A stretch of 24,961 nucleotides of DNA, from contig JAVEVF010000016.1 of NCBI GenBank assembly GCA_034005175.1, forward strand, positions 1-24,961, written 5' to 3'. The notes beneath the pieces were generated by a model, which did no database searches, had not been told where the DNA came from, and was given only the letters and a program-made list of their open reading frames with translations. The translations under genes were made by a program, and so were the position numbers. This document shows positions 7,412 to 14,794 of this stretch, one piece after another. The first letter of the stretch is position 1. The number at the start of each line of letters is the position of its first letter. The DNA is from JAVEVF01 sp034005175. Lineage in GTDB: Bacteria; Actinomycetota; Coriobacteriia; Anaerosomatales; SLCP01.

Positions 7412-8089
7412 ATGTCTGCGATCGCTGAACGATACGACGCTGTCCGCCGTCAGGTGGCCGATGCTGCTGATGCCTGTGGGCGTGACCCCCAAGACATCAC
7501 CATCGTCGCCGTCACCAAGACCGTGGGAGTCGACGCCATCCATGACGCGCTTGCCGCAGGCATTGTGGACTTCGGTGAGAATCGCGTGCAGGAGTTCACT
7601 GCCAAATGGGGCTTGTTTCCAAGAGCACGGTGGCATTTCATCGGCACGCTGCAGACCAACAAAGTCAAAGACGTCGTGGGCAAAGCACACCTCATCCACT
7701 CGGTTGACTCGCTGAGACTGCTCTCGCGCATCGAGAGGAGAGCGGCCGAGCAGGGGGTCATCCAGCCCGTGCTGCTACAGGTGAATGTCTCGGGAGAAGA
7801 GGAAAAACACGGACTCAGCCCCGACGATCTCTCTGAGACGCTGGCCGAGGCTGCAGATATGGACTCGGTGGAGGTGCGCGGGTTGATGACGATGGCGCCG
7901 CTCGCGCGTGCCGAAGACGTCAGGTGGGTCTTTCGGGAACTGCGCGAACTGCGTGATTCTCTGCGCGCAACACTGGCGGATGGGGTAGAGTTAGAGCATC
8001 TTTCGATGGGGATGTCAGGCGACTTCCGAGTGGCAGTCGAGGAGGGCGCGACTATCGTCCGCATCGGGAGGGCTCTCTTCGGCAGATAG
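7412..8089 (+). CDS. PLP-binding pyridoxal phosphate homeostasis protein YggS/YlmE
   Basis: Single-domain member of the alanine-racemase-fold family (COG0325) that binds pyridoxal phosphate and keeps B6 and amino acid pools balanced; no enzymatic activity is established for it. The 225-residue product has the PLP lysine Lys36 in VAVTKT, then FGENRVQEF, WHFIGTLQTNKVK, SVDSL, LLQVNVSGEEEKHG, RGLMTMAP, LSMGMSGDF and the closing GATIVRIGRALFG, all hallmarks in the usual order. ATG 7412 lies seven bases after phoU with GAGGGCGAG as ribosome site. Its position immediately before sepF is conserved across Gram-positive bacteria (ylmE in Bacillus). In this window its usual left neighbour pgeF is separated from it by the pst genes. 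Confidence 0.95.
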   Translation: MSAIAERYDAVRRQVADAADACGRDPQDITIVAVTKTVGVDAIHDALAAGIVDFGENRVQEFTAKWGLFPRARWHFIGTLQTNKVKDVVGKAHLIHSVDSLRLLSRIERRAAEQGVIQPVLLQVNVSGEEEKHGLSPDDLSETLAEAADMDSVEVRGLMTMAPLARAEDVRWVFRELRELRDSLRATLADGVELEHLSMGMSGDFRVAVEEGATIVRIGRALFGR

Positions 8090-8112
8090 ACCGCAGATGC
8101 GAGGAGGCTTAC

Positions 8113-8694
8113 GTGGGCTTGTTCCACGACATCAAGGTGCGTCTTGGTCTTGCTGATGACTGGGACGACGAGTATGACGATGAGTACTACGAGGATGATG
8201 GCGGCGATAGAGACGAGCCATCACCGCGCAGTCCGGATGGGTTCTTCGGGCGCCGCGCAGCGTCATACGAGTCTCCCTACGAGCCACCAGCACAGAGCGC
8301 GCGCAGCGTGCGACGTCTGGAACGTGATGAAGCCGAGCGTGAACACGAGCGCCGGCGTTCCGTAGCGCCCCTGCGTTCGGTGCCGGCTGGCAGCAACGTG
8401 TCCGCTGTGATGCCCCAGGTCAAGATGCATATCAGTGAGCCGAGGACCTTCACGGAGGCACAGTCGATCGCTGATCGGTTCAAGTCCGGTACGCCCGTCA
8501 TCATGAATCTGACAATGACCCAGCCCGATCTTGCCAAACGTCTCATCGACTTCGCAAGCGGGCTCACCTATGGGCTCGACGGAGGACTGCAGAAGATCTC
8601 GGACCGTGTGTTCATGCTCACGCCAGCCAATGTCGACGTCTCGGCCGAGGACCGTCGCAGGCTGCGTGACAAGGGCCTCTTCAACCTGGAGTAG
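8113..8694 (+). CDS. sepF: Cell division protein SepF
   Basis: Membrane-associated partner of FtsZ that bundles filaments and anchors the Z-ring by binding the FtsZ C-terminal peptide. The 193-residue product begins MGLFHDIKVRLGL, matching the amphipathic membrane-targeting helix of SepF. A strongly acidic stretch follows (about 15-36, rich in Asp, Glu and Tyr) and then a variable linker. The SepF core domain runs from VKMHISEPRTFTEAQSIADR (about 103-122) through VIMNLTMTQPDLAKRLIDFASG to the DGGLQKISDRVFMLTPANVDVS end. GTG 8113 is chosen because GAGGAGG lies just upstream and the residues after it fit the helix. It is followed after three bases by proC. Confidence 0.96.
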   Translation: MGLFHDIKVRLGLADDWDDEYDDEYYEDDGGDRDEPSPRSPDGFFGRRAASYESPYEPPAQSARSVRRLERDEAEREHERRRSVAPLRSVPAGSNVSAVMPQVKMHISEPRTFTEAQSIADRFKSGTPVIMNLTMTQPDLAKRLIDFASGLTYGLDGGLQKISDRVFMLTPANVDVSAEDRRRLRDKGLFNLE

Positions 8695-8697
8695 ACG

Positions 8698-9522
8698 GTG
8701 AGCCTTGGACACGTTCGCATCGACGGGACGCTTGCCATCATAGGTGGCGGCCGCATGGGGGAAGCCATCGCGGCAGGCCTCATCTCCGCGAGCACTCTTG
8801 ATGCTGCAGCCATCGTGGTGGCAGAGCCGATTGAGACACGCAGGACGGAGCTTACGGCGGCACATGGAGTGCGCTGCGTGCCTGGCCCCGCCGAGGCTGT
8901 ACGGGGCGCCGACATCGTCGTCCTTGCGGTGAAGCCGCAGGTGATAGATGTGGTGGTCAACTCGATCGCAGCCGAGCTCACCGAGGCACTCGTCATCTCT
9001 ATAGCCGCGGGCATCTCATGCGCGCGCCTGGAGTCACATCTTCCCGCCGGAACAGCGGTCGTGCGCGTGATGCCCAACACGCCCGCGCTCGTACGCGCTG
9101 GCATGACCGTGGTGAGCGGTGGCAGCGAGGCCACCGCTGAGCAGGTGGATCTCGTCCGAGAGCTGTTCGGGTCGCTTGGCAAGGTGATCGTCGTCGACGA
9201 AGACTACCAAGACATCGCAGCAGCGATCTCAGGCTCTGGCCCCGCGTACGTCGCACTTGTGGTGGACGCACTGGCACGGGCTGGCGTCCGCCACGGGCTG
9301 CCACGTCAGGTGGCCGAGGGCCTCGCCCTGCAGACGGTTGCCGGCACCGCAGAGCTCATCGAAGTCACCGGACAACACCCCGAGCAGGTCATCGATGGCG
9401 TCACCAGCCCAGGCGGCACTACTATCGCAGCGATCGAGGCGCTCGAGGCGGCAGGGCTGCGGGCGGCGTTCGCGGCGGCGGTCTCGGCGGCAGTCGCGCG
9501 CGCGAAGGAGCTATCTTCGTGA
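8698..9522 (+). CDS. proC: Pyrroline-5-carboxylate reductase
   Basis: NAD(P)H-dependent enzyme making proline from 1-pyrroline-5-carboxylate in the cytoplasm. The 274-residue product has the Rossmann motif IIGGGRMGEAIAAGLIS (14-30), the VLAVKPQ strand end near 77-83, RVMPNTPALV at about 123-132, and the dimerisation domain with ISGSGPAYVALVVDALARAGVRHGLPR and the SPGGTT motif near the C-terminus. GTG 8698 starts three bases after sepF; an upstream GGAG within the sepF end may serve as ribosome site. The stop overlaps the GTG of yggT (GTGA). The yggS-proC-yggT arrangement is widely conserved, including in E. coli. Confidence 0.95.
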   Translation: MSLGHVRIDGTLAIIGGGRMGEAIAAGLISASTLDAAAIVVAEPIETRRTELTAAHGVRCVPGPAEAVRGADIVVLAVKPQVIDVVVNSIAAELTEALVISIAAGISCARLESHLPAGTAVVRVMPNTPALVRAGMTVVSGGSEATAEQVDLVRELFGSLGKVIVVDEDYQDIAAAISGSGPAYVALVVDALARAGVRHGLPRQVAEGLALQTVAGTAELIEVTGQHPEQVIDGVTSPGGTTIAAIEALEAAGLRAAFAAAVSAAVARAKELSS

Positions 9523-9809
9523 CACCGATATCAAGCGTGCTCTCTGGCCTGCTCGACTTCTACGAGCTTCTCATAATCGCTTACGTCATCTTCAGCTGGT
9601 TTCCGATGCGACCAGACGGTCTTCTCGCCGACATCTATCGTGTTCTAGCAAGTGTCTGCGAGCCATATGTGGGTGTCTTTCGCCGCATCGTGCCCACTGT
9701 ATCCATGGGTGGTGCAGGCATCGATTTCTCGCCGATTGTGGCTCTTCTCGTGCTACGCTTACTCATTGAGCCCGCACTGTTATCTCTGATTCGCATGACG
9801 GGTCTTTAG
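9519..9809 (+). CDS. YggT/YlmG family small membrane protein
   Basis: Small integral membrane protein of 96 residues with two hydrophobic helices, about 12-28 (FYELLIIAYVIFSWFPM) and 70-92 (FSPIVALLVLRLLIEPALL). Between them is the family sequence VCEPYVGVFRRIVP, where CEPYL and R-IP residues are typical. YggT/YlmG relatives affect septum or nucleoid organisation in some bacteria and plastids, but no biochemical activity is established. It starts at GTG 9519 in a four-base overlap with proC and ends 15 bases before divIVA, so it is translated with the division cluster. Confidence 0.9.
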   Translation: MTPISSVLSGLLDFYELLIIAYVIFSWFPMRPDGLLADIYRVLASVCEPYVGVFRRIVPTVSMGGAGIDFSPIVALLVLRLLIEPALLSLIRMTGL

Positions 9810-9824
9810 GGAGGGGACGTCACC

Positions 9825-10808
9825 ATGAGACTGACGCCGCTAGACATCCACCACAAGGAGTTTCGCCGATCCATTCGCGGTTATGACGACAAGGAAGTCG
9901 ACGACTTCCTCGACACCGTGGCCGATGAGCTTGAGCGACTGTTCAAGGAGAATATCGATCTTTCCGAGCGTATCGAGGCCGCCGAGGAGCGAGTGCGCAC
10001 GTATCAGCAGATGGAGACAACGCTCAATAACACCCTCGTCACTGCCCAGCGTTCCGCCGAGGATATCGTGGCATCCGCGCGCGTCGAGGCGGGAAGTATC
10101 ATGCGTGACGCCGAGCTGAAGGCTAAAGAGGTCATCCATGATGCCCTCACGCAGAAGCAGAGAGCAGCCGGCGAACTCACTCGTATCAAGCAAGCCGAGG
10201 AGGAGTTCCGCGCACGCTTCAAAAGGACGCTCGATGAGTTCCAGGCAGCCATTCAAGAGGTGGAGCTGCCCGAGGATGTGGACGTGCTTCTCGGCACTGG
10301 CGAAGATGCAACAGTCGACGACGCCCTGCTTACCCCTGCACCCGGGACTGCGTCGTTTAGAGAGCCCGACCCTGCAGCCGCGGTTGAAGTGGAGATTCCC
10401 GAGTCCGACTATCTCATCCCGGTCGAACCTGCTCCCGCATCATCTGTACCTGCAGAGCCGCCGTCTGATTTCGAGTTTCGAGTTTCAGGCACGTCCGAGC
10501 CTCTCATCACAGAATCCACCGCTGAGTCGGAGGATGAGCGTTCTGATGCCAGCGCCGAGATGGTGAGCGAACCCGGCACGGCGGTCGAGCAAGGCGACCT
10601 CATCGCGGATGCATGGCCCACGGAAGCCATGCCGGCGGTTGAAACGGCGCCAGCGCCGGGATTCGTGACGAGCGTGCATCTCGGAGAGACAGAGTCGCCG
10701 GATCTTCCCGAGGACCTCGGGATTGAGCTGCCGCGCGAGTTCACGCTGGGGTCCATCGATGCCCTCGGCGAGCGCGAAGATGATATCGACATCGAGGAGA
10801 TCGACTAG
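9825..10808 (+). CDS. divIVA: DivIVA-family polar growth/septum site protein with long acidic tail
   Basis: Coiled-coil protein that binds curved membrane and organises poles and septa (Wag31 in mycobacteria). The N-terminal domain is diagnostic: MRLTPLDIHHKEFRRSIRGY followed by DKEVDDFLDTVADELERLFKEN. A long coiled coil runs to about residue 150. The remaining 175 or so residues are rich in Glu, Asp, Pro, Ser and Ala, probably disordered, and end in a short acidic segment with LGIELPREFTLGSIDAL and DIDIEEID. At 327 residues it is much longer than Bacillus DivIVA; long tails are common in actinobacterial members. ATG 9825 has a strong GGGAGGGGACGTCACC leader with a ribosome site. It is followed after eight bases by the DUF167 gene. 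Confidence 0.95.
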   Translation: MRLTPLDIHHKEFRRSIRGYDDKEVDDFLDTVADELERLFKENIDLSERIEAAEERVRTYQQMETTLNNTLVTAQRSAEDIVASARVEAGSIMRDAELKAKEVIHDALTQKQRAAGELTRIKQAEEEFRARFKRTLDEFQAAIQEVELPEDVDVLLGTGEDATVDDALLTPAPGTASFREPDPAAAVEVEIPESDYLIPVEPAPASSVPAEPPSDFEFRVSGTSEPLITESTAESEDERSDASAEMVSEPGTAVEQGDLIADAWPTEAMPAVETAPAPGFVTSVHLGETESPDLPEDLGIELPREFTLGSIDALGEREDDIDIEEID

Positions 10809-10816
10809 GCGCTCCG

Positions 10817-11098
10817 ATGGATGGTGCACGCATCGCTGTCCACGTCACTCCGCGTTCGTACCGCGATGAAGTCGCGGGTTGGCGGGGTAGTGAGCTGTCG
10901 GTCAGAGTGACCGCTCCGCCTGAAGGCGGGAAGGCAAACCTCGCGGTGTGCCGTGCGCTTGCGCGCGCACTTGGCGTGCCGAAGTCCGCGGTCGTTGTGG
11001 TGCGAGGGCATGGCGCGCGGCACAAGCAAGTCGAGGTGGCCGGCGTTTCGCTGCGTGAGGTGCGTGACCGTTTGGGTGTGCCTGACGAGTTGTTCTAG
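10817..11098 (+). CDS. DUF167 (YggU-family) small protein
   Basis: A 93-residue cytoplasmic protein of unknown function. It has the DUF167 pattern: IAVHVTPRSYRDEVAGW at the N-terminus, then LSVRVTAPPEGGKANLAVCRALARALGVPKSAVVVVRGHGARHKQVEV split over residues about 27-74, where the GKAN and RG...K..V residues are the family hallmarks. ATG 10817 has only a weak ribosome site, so translation may depend on divIVA, whose stop is eight bases upstream. It is the last gene before the ileS promoter. YggU homologues also follow yggT in other bacteria. Confidence 0.88.
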   Translation: MDGARIAVHVTPRSYRDEVAGWRGSELSVRVTAPPEGGKANLAVCRALARALGVPKSAVVVVRGHGARHKQVEVAGVSLREVRDRLGVPDELF

Positions 11099-11120
11099 CG
11101 CGCGTGGCCGCAAGTGTGCG

Positions 11121-11150
11121 TTGACCCTGCTTGATGCGGTGCGTTACCAT
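11121..11150 (+). promoter_or_regulatory. Promoter of the T-box-ileS transcript
   Basis: TTGACC at 11121-11126 and TACCAT at 11145-11150 are separated by 18 bases and match the -35 and -10 consensus at five and four positions. The predicted start near 11157 would place the T-box Stem I about 35 bases into the transcript. Confidence 0.7.
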
Positions 11151-11190
11151 CGCCGCACGCGACGAGCAGTCGCACCATCGCAGTTGGCGA

Positions 11191-11453
11191 AGACGGGGAC
11201 GAGTAAGCGAGATCGTCTGCTATCGAGCGAGCGGGGACAGTGAGAGCCCGCAGGCAGAACCTCGACTGAAGATCACCCTATCAGCCTCGGACCGAACACG
11301 TTGCGCGCTTGCGCAGCGTCAGTAGACTTCGACGGGGCCTCCGTTATCAGGCAACCGAGTGGCGTGCGGGCCTGTCAGGTCCGGTGCAAGCTGGGTGGTA
11401 CCGCGGAGCGACATCGCGCTTCGTCCCGGCAAGGGATGGGCGCGTTTTCTTTT
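11191..11453 (+). ncRNA. Isoleucine T-box riboswitch leader of ileS
   Basis: Cis-acting leader RNA that senses uncharged tRNA-Ile. The T-box core GGGTGGTACCGCGG is at 11393-11406. Stem I spans about 11191-11282, with the S-turn strands AGTA (11202-11205) and GAA (11268-11270) and paired arms GTCTGC/GCAGGC and CGAG/CTCG. The specifier after GAA reads ATC at 11272-11274, an isoleucine codon. An 8-base-pair hairpin with loop GCTT lies at 11299-11318, and a CCGTTATC...AACCGAGTGG stretch typical of the Stem III region is at about 11341-11372. The variable T in TGGTACC would pair with A73 of tRNA-Ile. A terminator follows, so control is likely transcriptional: uncharged tRNA-Ile stabilises the antiterminator and permits ileS expression. 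Confidence 0.93.
11415..11453 (+). terminator. T-box-controlled intrinsic terminator
   Basis: The 5' arm at 11415-11427 and the 3' arm at 11433-11444 pair along 12 base pairs (including G-T pairs) with one bulged C and a GGCAA loop. They are followed at once by TTTTCTTTT at 11445-11453. It lies just after the T-box core and before the ileS start, the normal place for the regulated terminator. Confidence 0.88.
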
Positions 11454-11495
11454 GCCCGGAAACGTGTGTCATTTGACACGACGAGAGGACCGGAC

Positions 11496-14288
11496 GTGGA
11501 CTACAAGAGCACCATGAACCTGCCGCAGACTGAGTTTCCCATGCGTGCGAGCCTCGCAACGCGCGAGCCGCAATGGCTGGAGTTCTGGGAGGAGAACGAC
11601 GTCTACAACAAGACGCTTCAGGCAACCAAGGATGGCCCAGCCTTCATCCTTCACGACGGCCCTCCGTATGCCAACGGCCATATTCACATGGGGACGGCCT
11701 TTAACAAGGTCTTCAAGGACCTCATCGTCAAGTACAAGACGATGCGCGGGTTTCGCTCACCGTACGTGCCTGGTTGGGACTGTCACGGGCAGCCTATCGA
11801 GCATCAGGTGGAGAAGAATCTCGGCCCTGAGCGCATGGCTGAGATCACGCAGGCCGAGCTTCGCGCGCGCTGCCGCGAGTACGCGTTGCGCTTCGTGGAC
11901 GTGCAGGCACGCGAGTTCGAGCGGCTTGGCGTGCGTGGCGACTTCGGGCACCCGTATCTCACCCTAGACCCTGCCTATGAGGCGGGAAACGTGCGGGTCT
12001 TTGCCGAGATGTACCGCCGCGGCATGATCTACAAGGGTTCGAAGCCCATCCACTGGTGCATGCGATGCAAGACCGCGCTGGCCGAGGCGGAGATCGAATA
12101 CGGTGATGAGACCTCGAACTCTATCTATGTCGCATTCGAGCTGATTGACCCGCCCGCTTCGCTGGCTGGCTCCGGATATCCGGTCTCGGTGCTCATCTGG
12201 ACCACCACCCCTTGGACCCTGCCTGCCAACGTTGCGGTCACACTTGCCGAGGATGCCGCATACGTTGCTGTCATCGCAGAGAACCGCCTGTTGGTGATGG
12301 CTGAGGAGCTCGTGGAGCAGGTCGCCGAGGTGGCGGGATGGAAGGACGTCCGCTACGTCAACGGTGCCGATGGCGAGCCCGTGCGCATACGGGGAAGCGA
12401 ACTTGTAGGGATGCACTACCGCCAACCCATCCATGCTGGTGTCGAGGGCGTCATCATCACGGGTGAACACGTCGACCTTTCCACCGGAACCGGTGCGGTG
12501 CATACGGCGCCGGGCCACGGTGAGGAGGACTGGCTTGTGGGCCGCAAGTTCGGGCTGCCTGCGCCGATGCCCGTCGATGATCACGGCGTGTTTGACGCGA
12601 CGGGAGGCCCGTTCGTGGGCATGCATGTCGACGACGCGAACCCGAAGATCATCGAGTTCCTGCGTGACGCGGGCACGCTGCTCGCGGCGGGGAAGACCAC
12701 GCATTCCTACCCCCACTGCTGGCGCTGTAAGCAGAAGGTCATCTTCCGCGCCACCGAGCAGTGGTTCGTCTCAATGGACTCAGCCTCGGGACATACTCCC
12801 CTTCGCGAGGGTGCGCTTGCTGCGATCGAGACTGTGGAATGGATACCCCGATGGTCAGTCAACCGCATCCGGTCCATGGTGGCCGATCGCCCCGATTGGT
12901 GCATCTCGCGCCAGCGCGCTTGGGGGGTGCCGATCCCCGTCTTTTCCTGCGCCACATGCGGCGAGACAGTAGCTACTCCGGAGACGTTCGAGGCCGTGGA
13001 ACATCTCTTCGCGACCGAGGGTGCGGATGCCTGGTTCACGAAAGATCCAGCCGAATACCTGCCAGATGACGTCAGATGTTCGCGCTGCGGTGGCAGCGCA
13101 CTCGTGCCCGAGGACGACATCGTTGACGTGTGGTGGGAGTCGGGTGTCAGCCACACGAGCGTACTTGAAGCACGTCCCGAGCTTCACCGTCCAGCCGAGC
13201 TTTACCTGGAGGGGAGCGACCAGCATCGAGGCTGGTTCCAGTCTGCACTGCTCACCTCGGTGGGCGCCTACGATGCCGCTCCGTACGAGCGTGTGCTCAC
13301 GCATGGTTTCATCGTGGACGGCGACGGGCGCAAGATGAGCAAGTCGCTCGGCAACGTCATCAGTCCGCTTGATGTGATTGAGAAGTCTGGTGCTGACATC
13401 ATTCGCCTTTGGGCTGCGGCTGCTGATTACAGCCAGGACATCTCCATCTCCGATGAGATCCTCGACCGTACAAGCGAGGCGTACCGGCGCATGCGCAATA
13501 CCTTCCGCTTCCTGCTATCTAACCTCTACGACTTCGAACCGCACATGACGGTGGCCTGGGATGAGATGCCCGAGATCGACCGCTATGCGCTCGCCACGCT
13601 GGCTGAGCTCATTGAGCGCGTTACGCGCTCCTATGATGACTGGAAGTTTCACCAGGTCTACCGTGCTGTGTTCGACTACTGCGTGGTGGATCTCTCCTCG
13701 TTCTACCTGGACGTGCTCAAGGACCGCCTCTACTCCGATGGAGCGGACTCGCTTTCTCGGCGTAGCGCGCAGACGGTCCTGGCCCAGATGCTCACCACGC
13801 TTGTGAGGCTCGTCGCTCCTATCCTCACCTTCACATCCGAGGAGGTCTGGCAGTTCATGCCCGAAGCCCTGCGCGAGGGATATGAGAGCGTGCAGCTTGC
13901 AGGTTGGCCGGTGGTCGAGGTAGTCGCTGAGGAGGCCAAAGCTCTGCGCGACGCGTATCGCGTGGTCTTGGAGGTGCGTGAAGCTGTCACCAAGGCCCTT
14001 GAGGACGCTCGTGAAGCCAAGATCGTGAACAAGAGCCAGGAAGCCGCGGTCAGGGTGGCGCTGCCTGCCGAGCTTCGCGACGTGCTTGACGCGCGTGGCA
14101 TCCTTGCGCTCGGCGAGATGTTCATCGTCTCCGAAGTGTCCTTGACCGACGGCGAGGCGCTCTCTGTGACCGTGGCGTCAGCGTCAGGCGTGAAATGCCC
14201 CCGCTGTTGGAACTACCGCGAGGTGGGCATCGATTCTGTGCACCCTGAGCTGTGCGCTCGTTGTGCGGCGGTTCTGGCTGACCAGTAG
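11496..14288 (+). CDS. ileS: Isoleucyl-tRNA synthetase
   Basis: Class I aminoacyl-tRNA synthetase that charges tRNA-Ile and edits misactivated valine. From GTG 11496 it has 930 residues, the usual bacterial length. The N-terminus DYKSTMNLPQTEFPMRASL is the family start. The HIGH-type motif is HIHMG at 62-66, the KMSKS loop is exact at 613-617, and the editing domain has the segment TGAVHTAPGHGEED. A C-terminal zinc module has CPRC at 901-904 and CARC at 920-923. The frame is open back to 11301, but that part is the T-box leader. GAGAGG seven bases before GTG 11496 decides the start; ATG 11514 is a weaker alternative. Expression should respond to isoleucine supply through the T-box. Confidence 0.97.
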   Translation: MDYKSTMNLPQTEFPMRASLATREPQWLEFWEENDVYNKTLQATKDGPAFILHDGPPYANGHIHMGTAFNKVFKDLIVKYKTMRGFRSPYVPGWDCHGQPIEHQVEKNLGPERMAEITQAELRARCREYALRFVDVQAREFERLGVRGDFGHPYLTLDPAYEAGNVRVFAEMYRRGMIYKGSKPIHWCMRCKTALAEAEIEYGDETSNSIYVAFELIDPPASLAGSGYPVSVLIWTTTPWTLPANVAVTLAEDAAYVAVIAENRLLVMAEELVEQVAEVAGWKDVRYVNGADGEPVRIRGSELVGMHYRQPIHAGVEGVIITGEHVDLSTGTGAVHTAPGHGEEDWLVGRKFGLPAPMPVDDHGVFDATGGPFVGMHVDDANPKIIEFLRDAGTLLAAGKTTHSYPHCWRCKQKVIFRATEQWFVSMDSASGHTPLREGALAAIETVEWIPRWSVNRIRSMVADRPDWCISRQRAWGVPIPVFSCATCGETVATPETFEAVEHLFATEGADAWFTKDPAEYLPDDVRCSRCGGSALVPEDDIVDVWWESGVSHTSVLEARPELHRPAELYLEGSDQHRGWFQSALLTSVGAYDAAPYERVLTHGFIVDGDGRKMSKSLGNVISPLDVIEKSGADIIRLWAAAADYSQDISISDEILDRTSEAYRRMRNTFRFLLSNLYDFEPHMTVAWDEMPEIDRYALATLAELIERVTRSYDDWKFHQVYRAVFDYCVVDLSSFYLDVLKDRLYSDGADSLSRRSAQTVLAQMLTTLVRLVAPILTFTSEEVWQFMPEALREGYESVQLAGWPVVEVVAEEAKALRDAYRVVLEVREAVTKALEDAREAKIVNKSQEAAVRVALPAELRDVLDARGILALGEMFIVSEVSLTDGEALSVTVASASGVKCPRCWNYREVGIDSVHPELCARCAAVLADQ

Positions 14289-14300
14289 AGGGATCATGGC

Positions 14301-14356
14301 TATGCCATCGGCACCTCGTCCTGATACAGAGATATGGGCGAGCTGCCGATGGTATA
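14301..14356. repeat. Large imperfect inverted repeat between ileS and the dksA-like gene
   Basis: The left arm at 14301-14313 (TATGCCATCGGCA) pairs with 14344-14356 (TGCCGATGGTATA), 13 pairs including one G-T. After a single C-C mismatch the pairing continues for seven more pairs, 14315-14321 with 14336-14342, around a 14-base loop. There is no T tract after it, so it is not a simple terminator. Its right arm covers the -10 element of the probable downstream promoter. It starts 12 bases after the ileS stop. Confidence 0.75.
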
Positions 14357-14358
14357 CT
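14350..14358 (+). promoter_or_regulatory. Extended -10 promoter of the dksA-like gene
   Basis: TGGTATACT at 14350-14358 fits the extended -10 form TGnTATAAT, with TATACT as the -10 hexamer. The -35 position (about 14330-14335) has no good match, as allowed for extended -10 promoters. Transcription would start near 14365, leaving a leader of about 64 bases before ATG 14429. The element overlaps the right arm of the inverted repeat at 14301-14356. Confidence 0.5.
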
Positions 14359-14374
14359 GTAAGGTAGACGCATG

Positions 14375-14396
14375 AGCGCCCGGCCTCCCGGGCGCT
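14375..14396 (+). terminator. GC-rich hairpin: ileS terminator or dksA leader structure
   Basis: A perfect nine-base-pair stem, AGCGCCCGG at 14375-14383 and CCGGGCGCT at 14388-14396, has a CCTC loop and is followed by TTTCAG. The T run is short, so termination may be partial. It resembles the hairpin after ftsZ. If the extended -10 promoter at 14350 is real, this hairpin lies about ten bases into the dksA-like transcript and would act as an attenuator or a protective 5' structure. Confidence 0.55.
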
Positions 14397-14428
14397 TTCA
14401 GATACCTGCCAGCGCGAGGTGAACCAGG

Positions 14429-14794
14429 ATGGACAACACGACGAACACGATGCTTCGCACCTTTCTTGAGGCCGAGTTGGCACGCCTCGAGGCTGAAGTC
14501 GCGGAGATTGAACAAGAAGGACACGAAGCTCTTTCCGAAGCGAGCGGCGAGAACGCCTACCGAGACCACATGGCCGATCAGGGGAGCGCGACCTTCAGTC
14601 GCGAGCTTGACATGACGCTTGAGAGCAATGTTCGTGATGCCCTCGAGGACGTGCGTAGCGCTCTTGCGCGCATGGATGAGGGGCTCTATGACGTCTGTGA
14701 GCGTTGTGGCGGTCCCATCGGCGAGGAGCGCCTCAAGGCCATGCCCACCGCGACTATGTGTATCACGTGCAAGGCTGCCGAGGAATCGCGGTAG
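14429..14794 (+). CDS. TraR/DksA-type C4 zinc finger protein
   Basis: Small putative transcription factor of the DksA/TraR family, 121 residues. The N-terminal half is a charged helical coiled-coil hairpin (about 8-85, with a DxxDxA-like region near YRDHMADQGSATF). The C-terminus carries a four-cysteine zinc finger, CERC at 90-93 and CITC at 111-114, with GGPIGEERLKAMPTA between. DksA relatives enter the RNA polymerase secondary channel; whether this one does is inference. ATG 14429 follows a GAGGTGAACCAGG ribosome stretch. A gene of this type before lspA and rluD is a common actinobacterial arrangement. Its upstream region has an inverted repeat, an extended -10 and a GC hairpin. Confidence 0.9.
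   Translation: MDNTTNTMLRTFLEAELARLEAEVAEIEQEGHEALSEASGENAYRDHMADQGSATFSRELDMTLESNVRDALEDVRSALARMDEGLYDVCERCGGPIGEERLKAMPTATMCITCKAAEESR

Noticed and set aside
11466..11479. Inverted repeat GTGTC/GACAC just before ileS as a second regulatory hairpin
   Set aside because: Only five pairs; it lies after the T-box terminator and does not cover the ribosome site.
11301..11495. N-terminal extension of ileS
   Set aside because: The extra 65 codons run through the T-box core and its terminator, and IleRS proteins start at the DYK...NLP segment.
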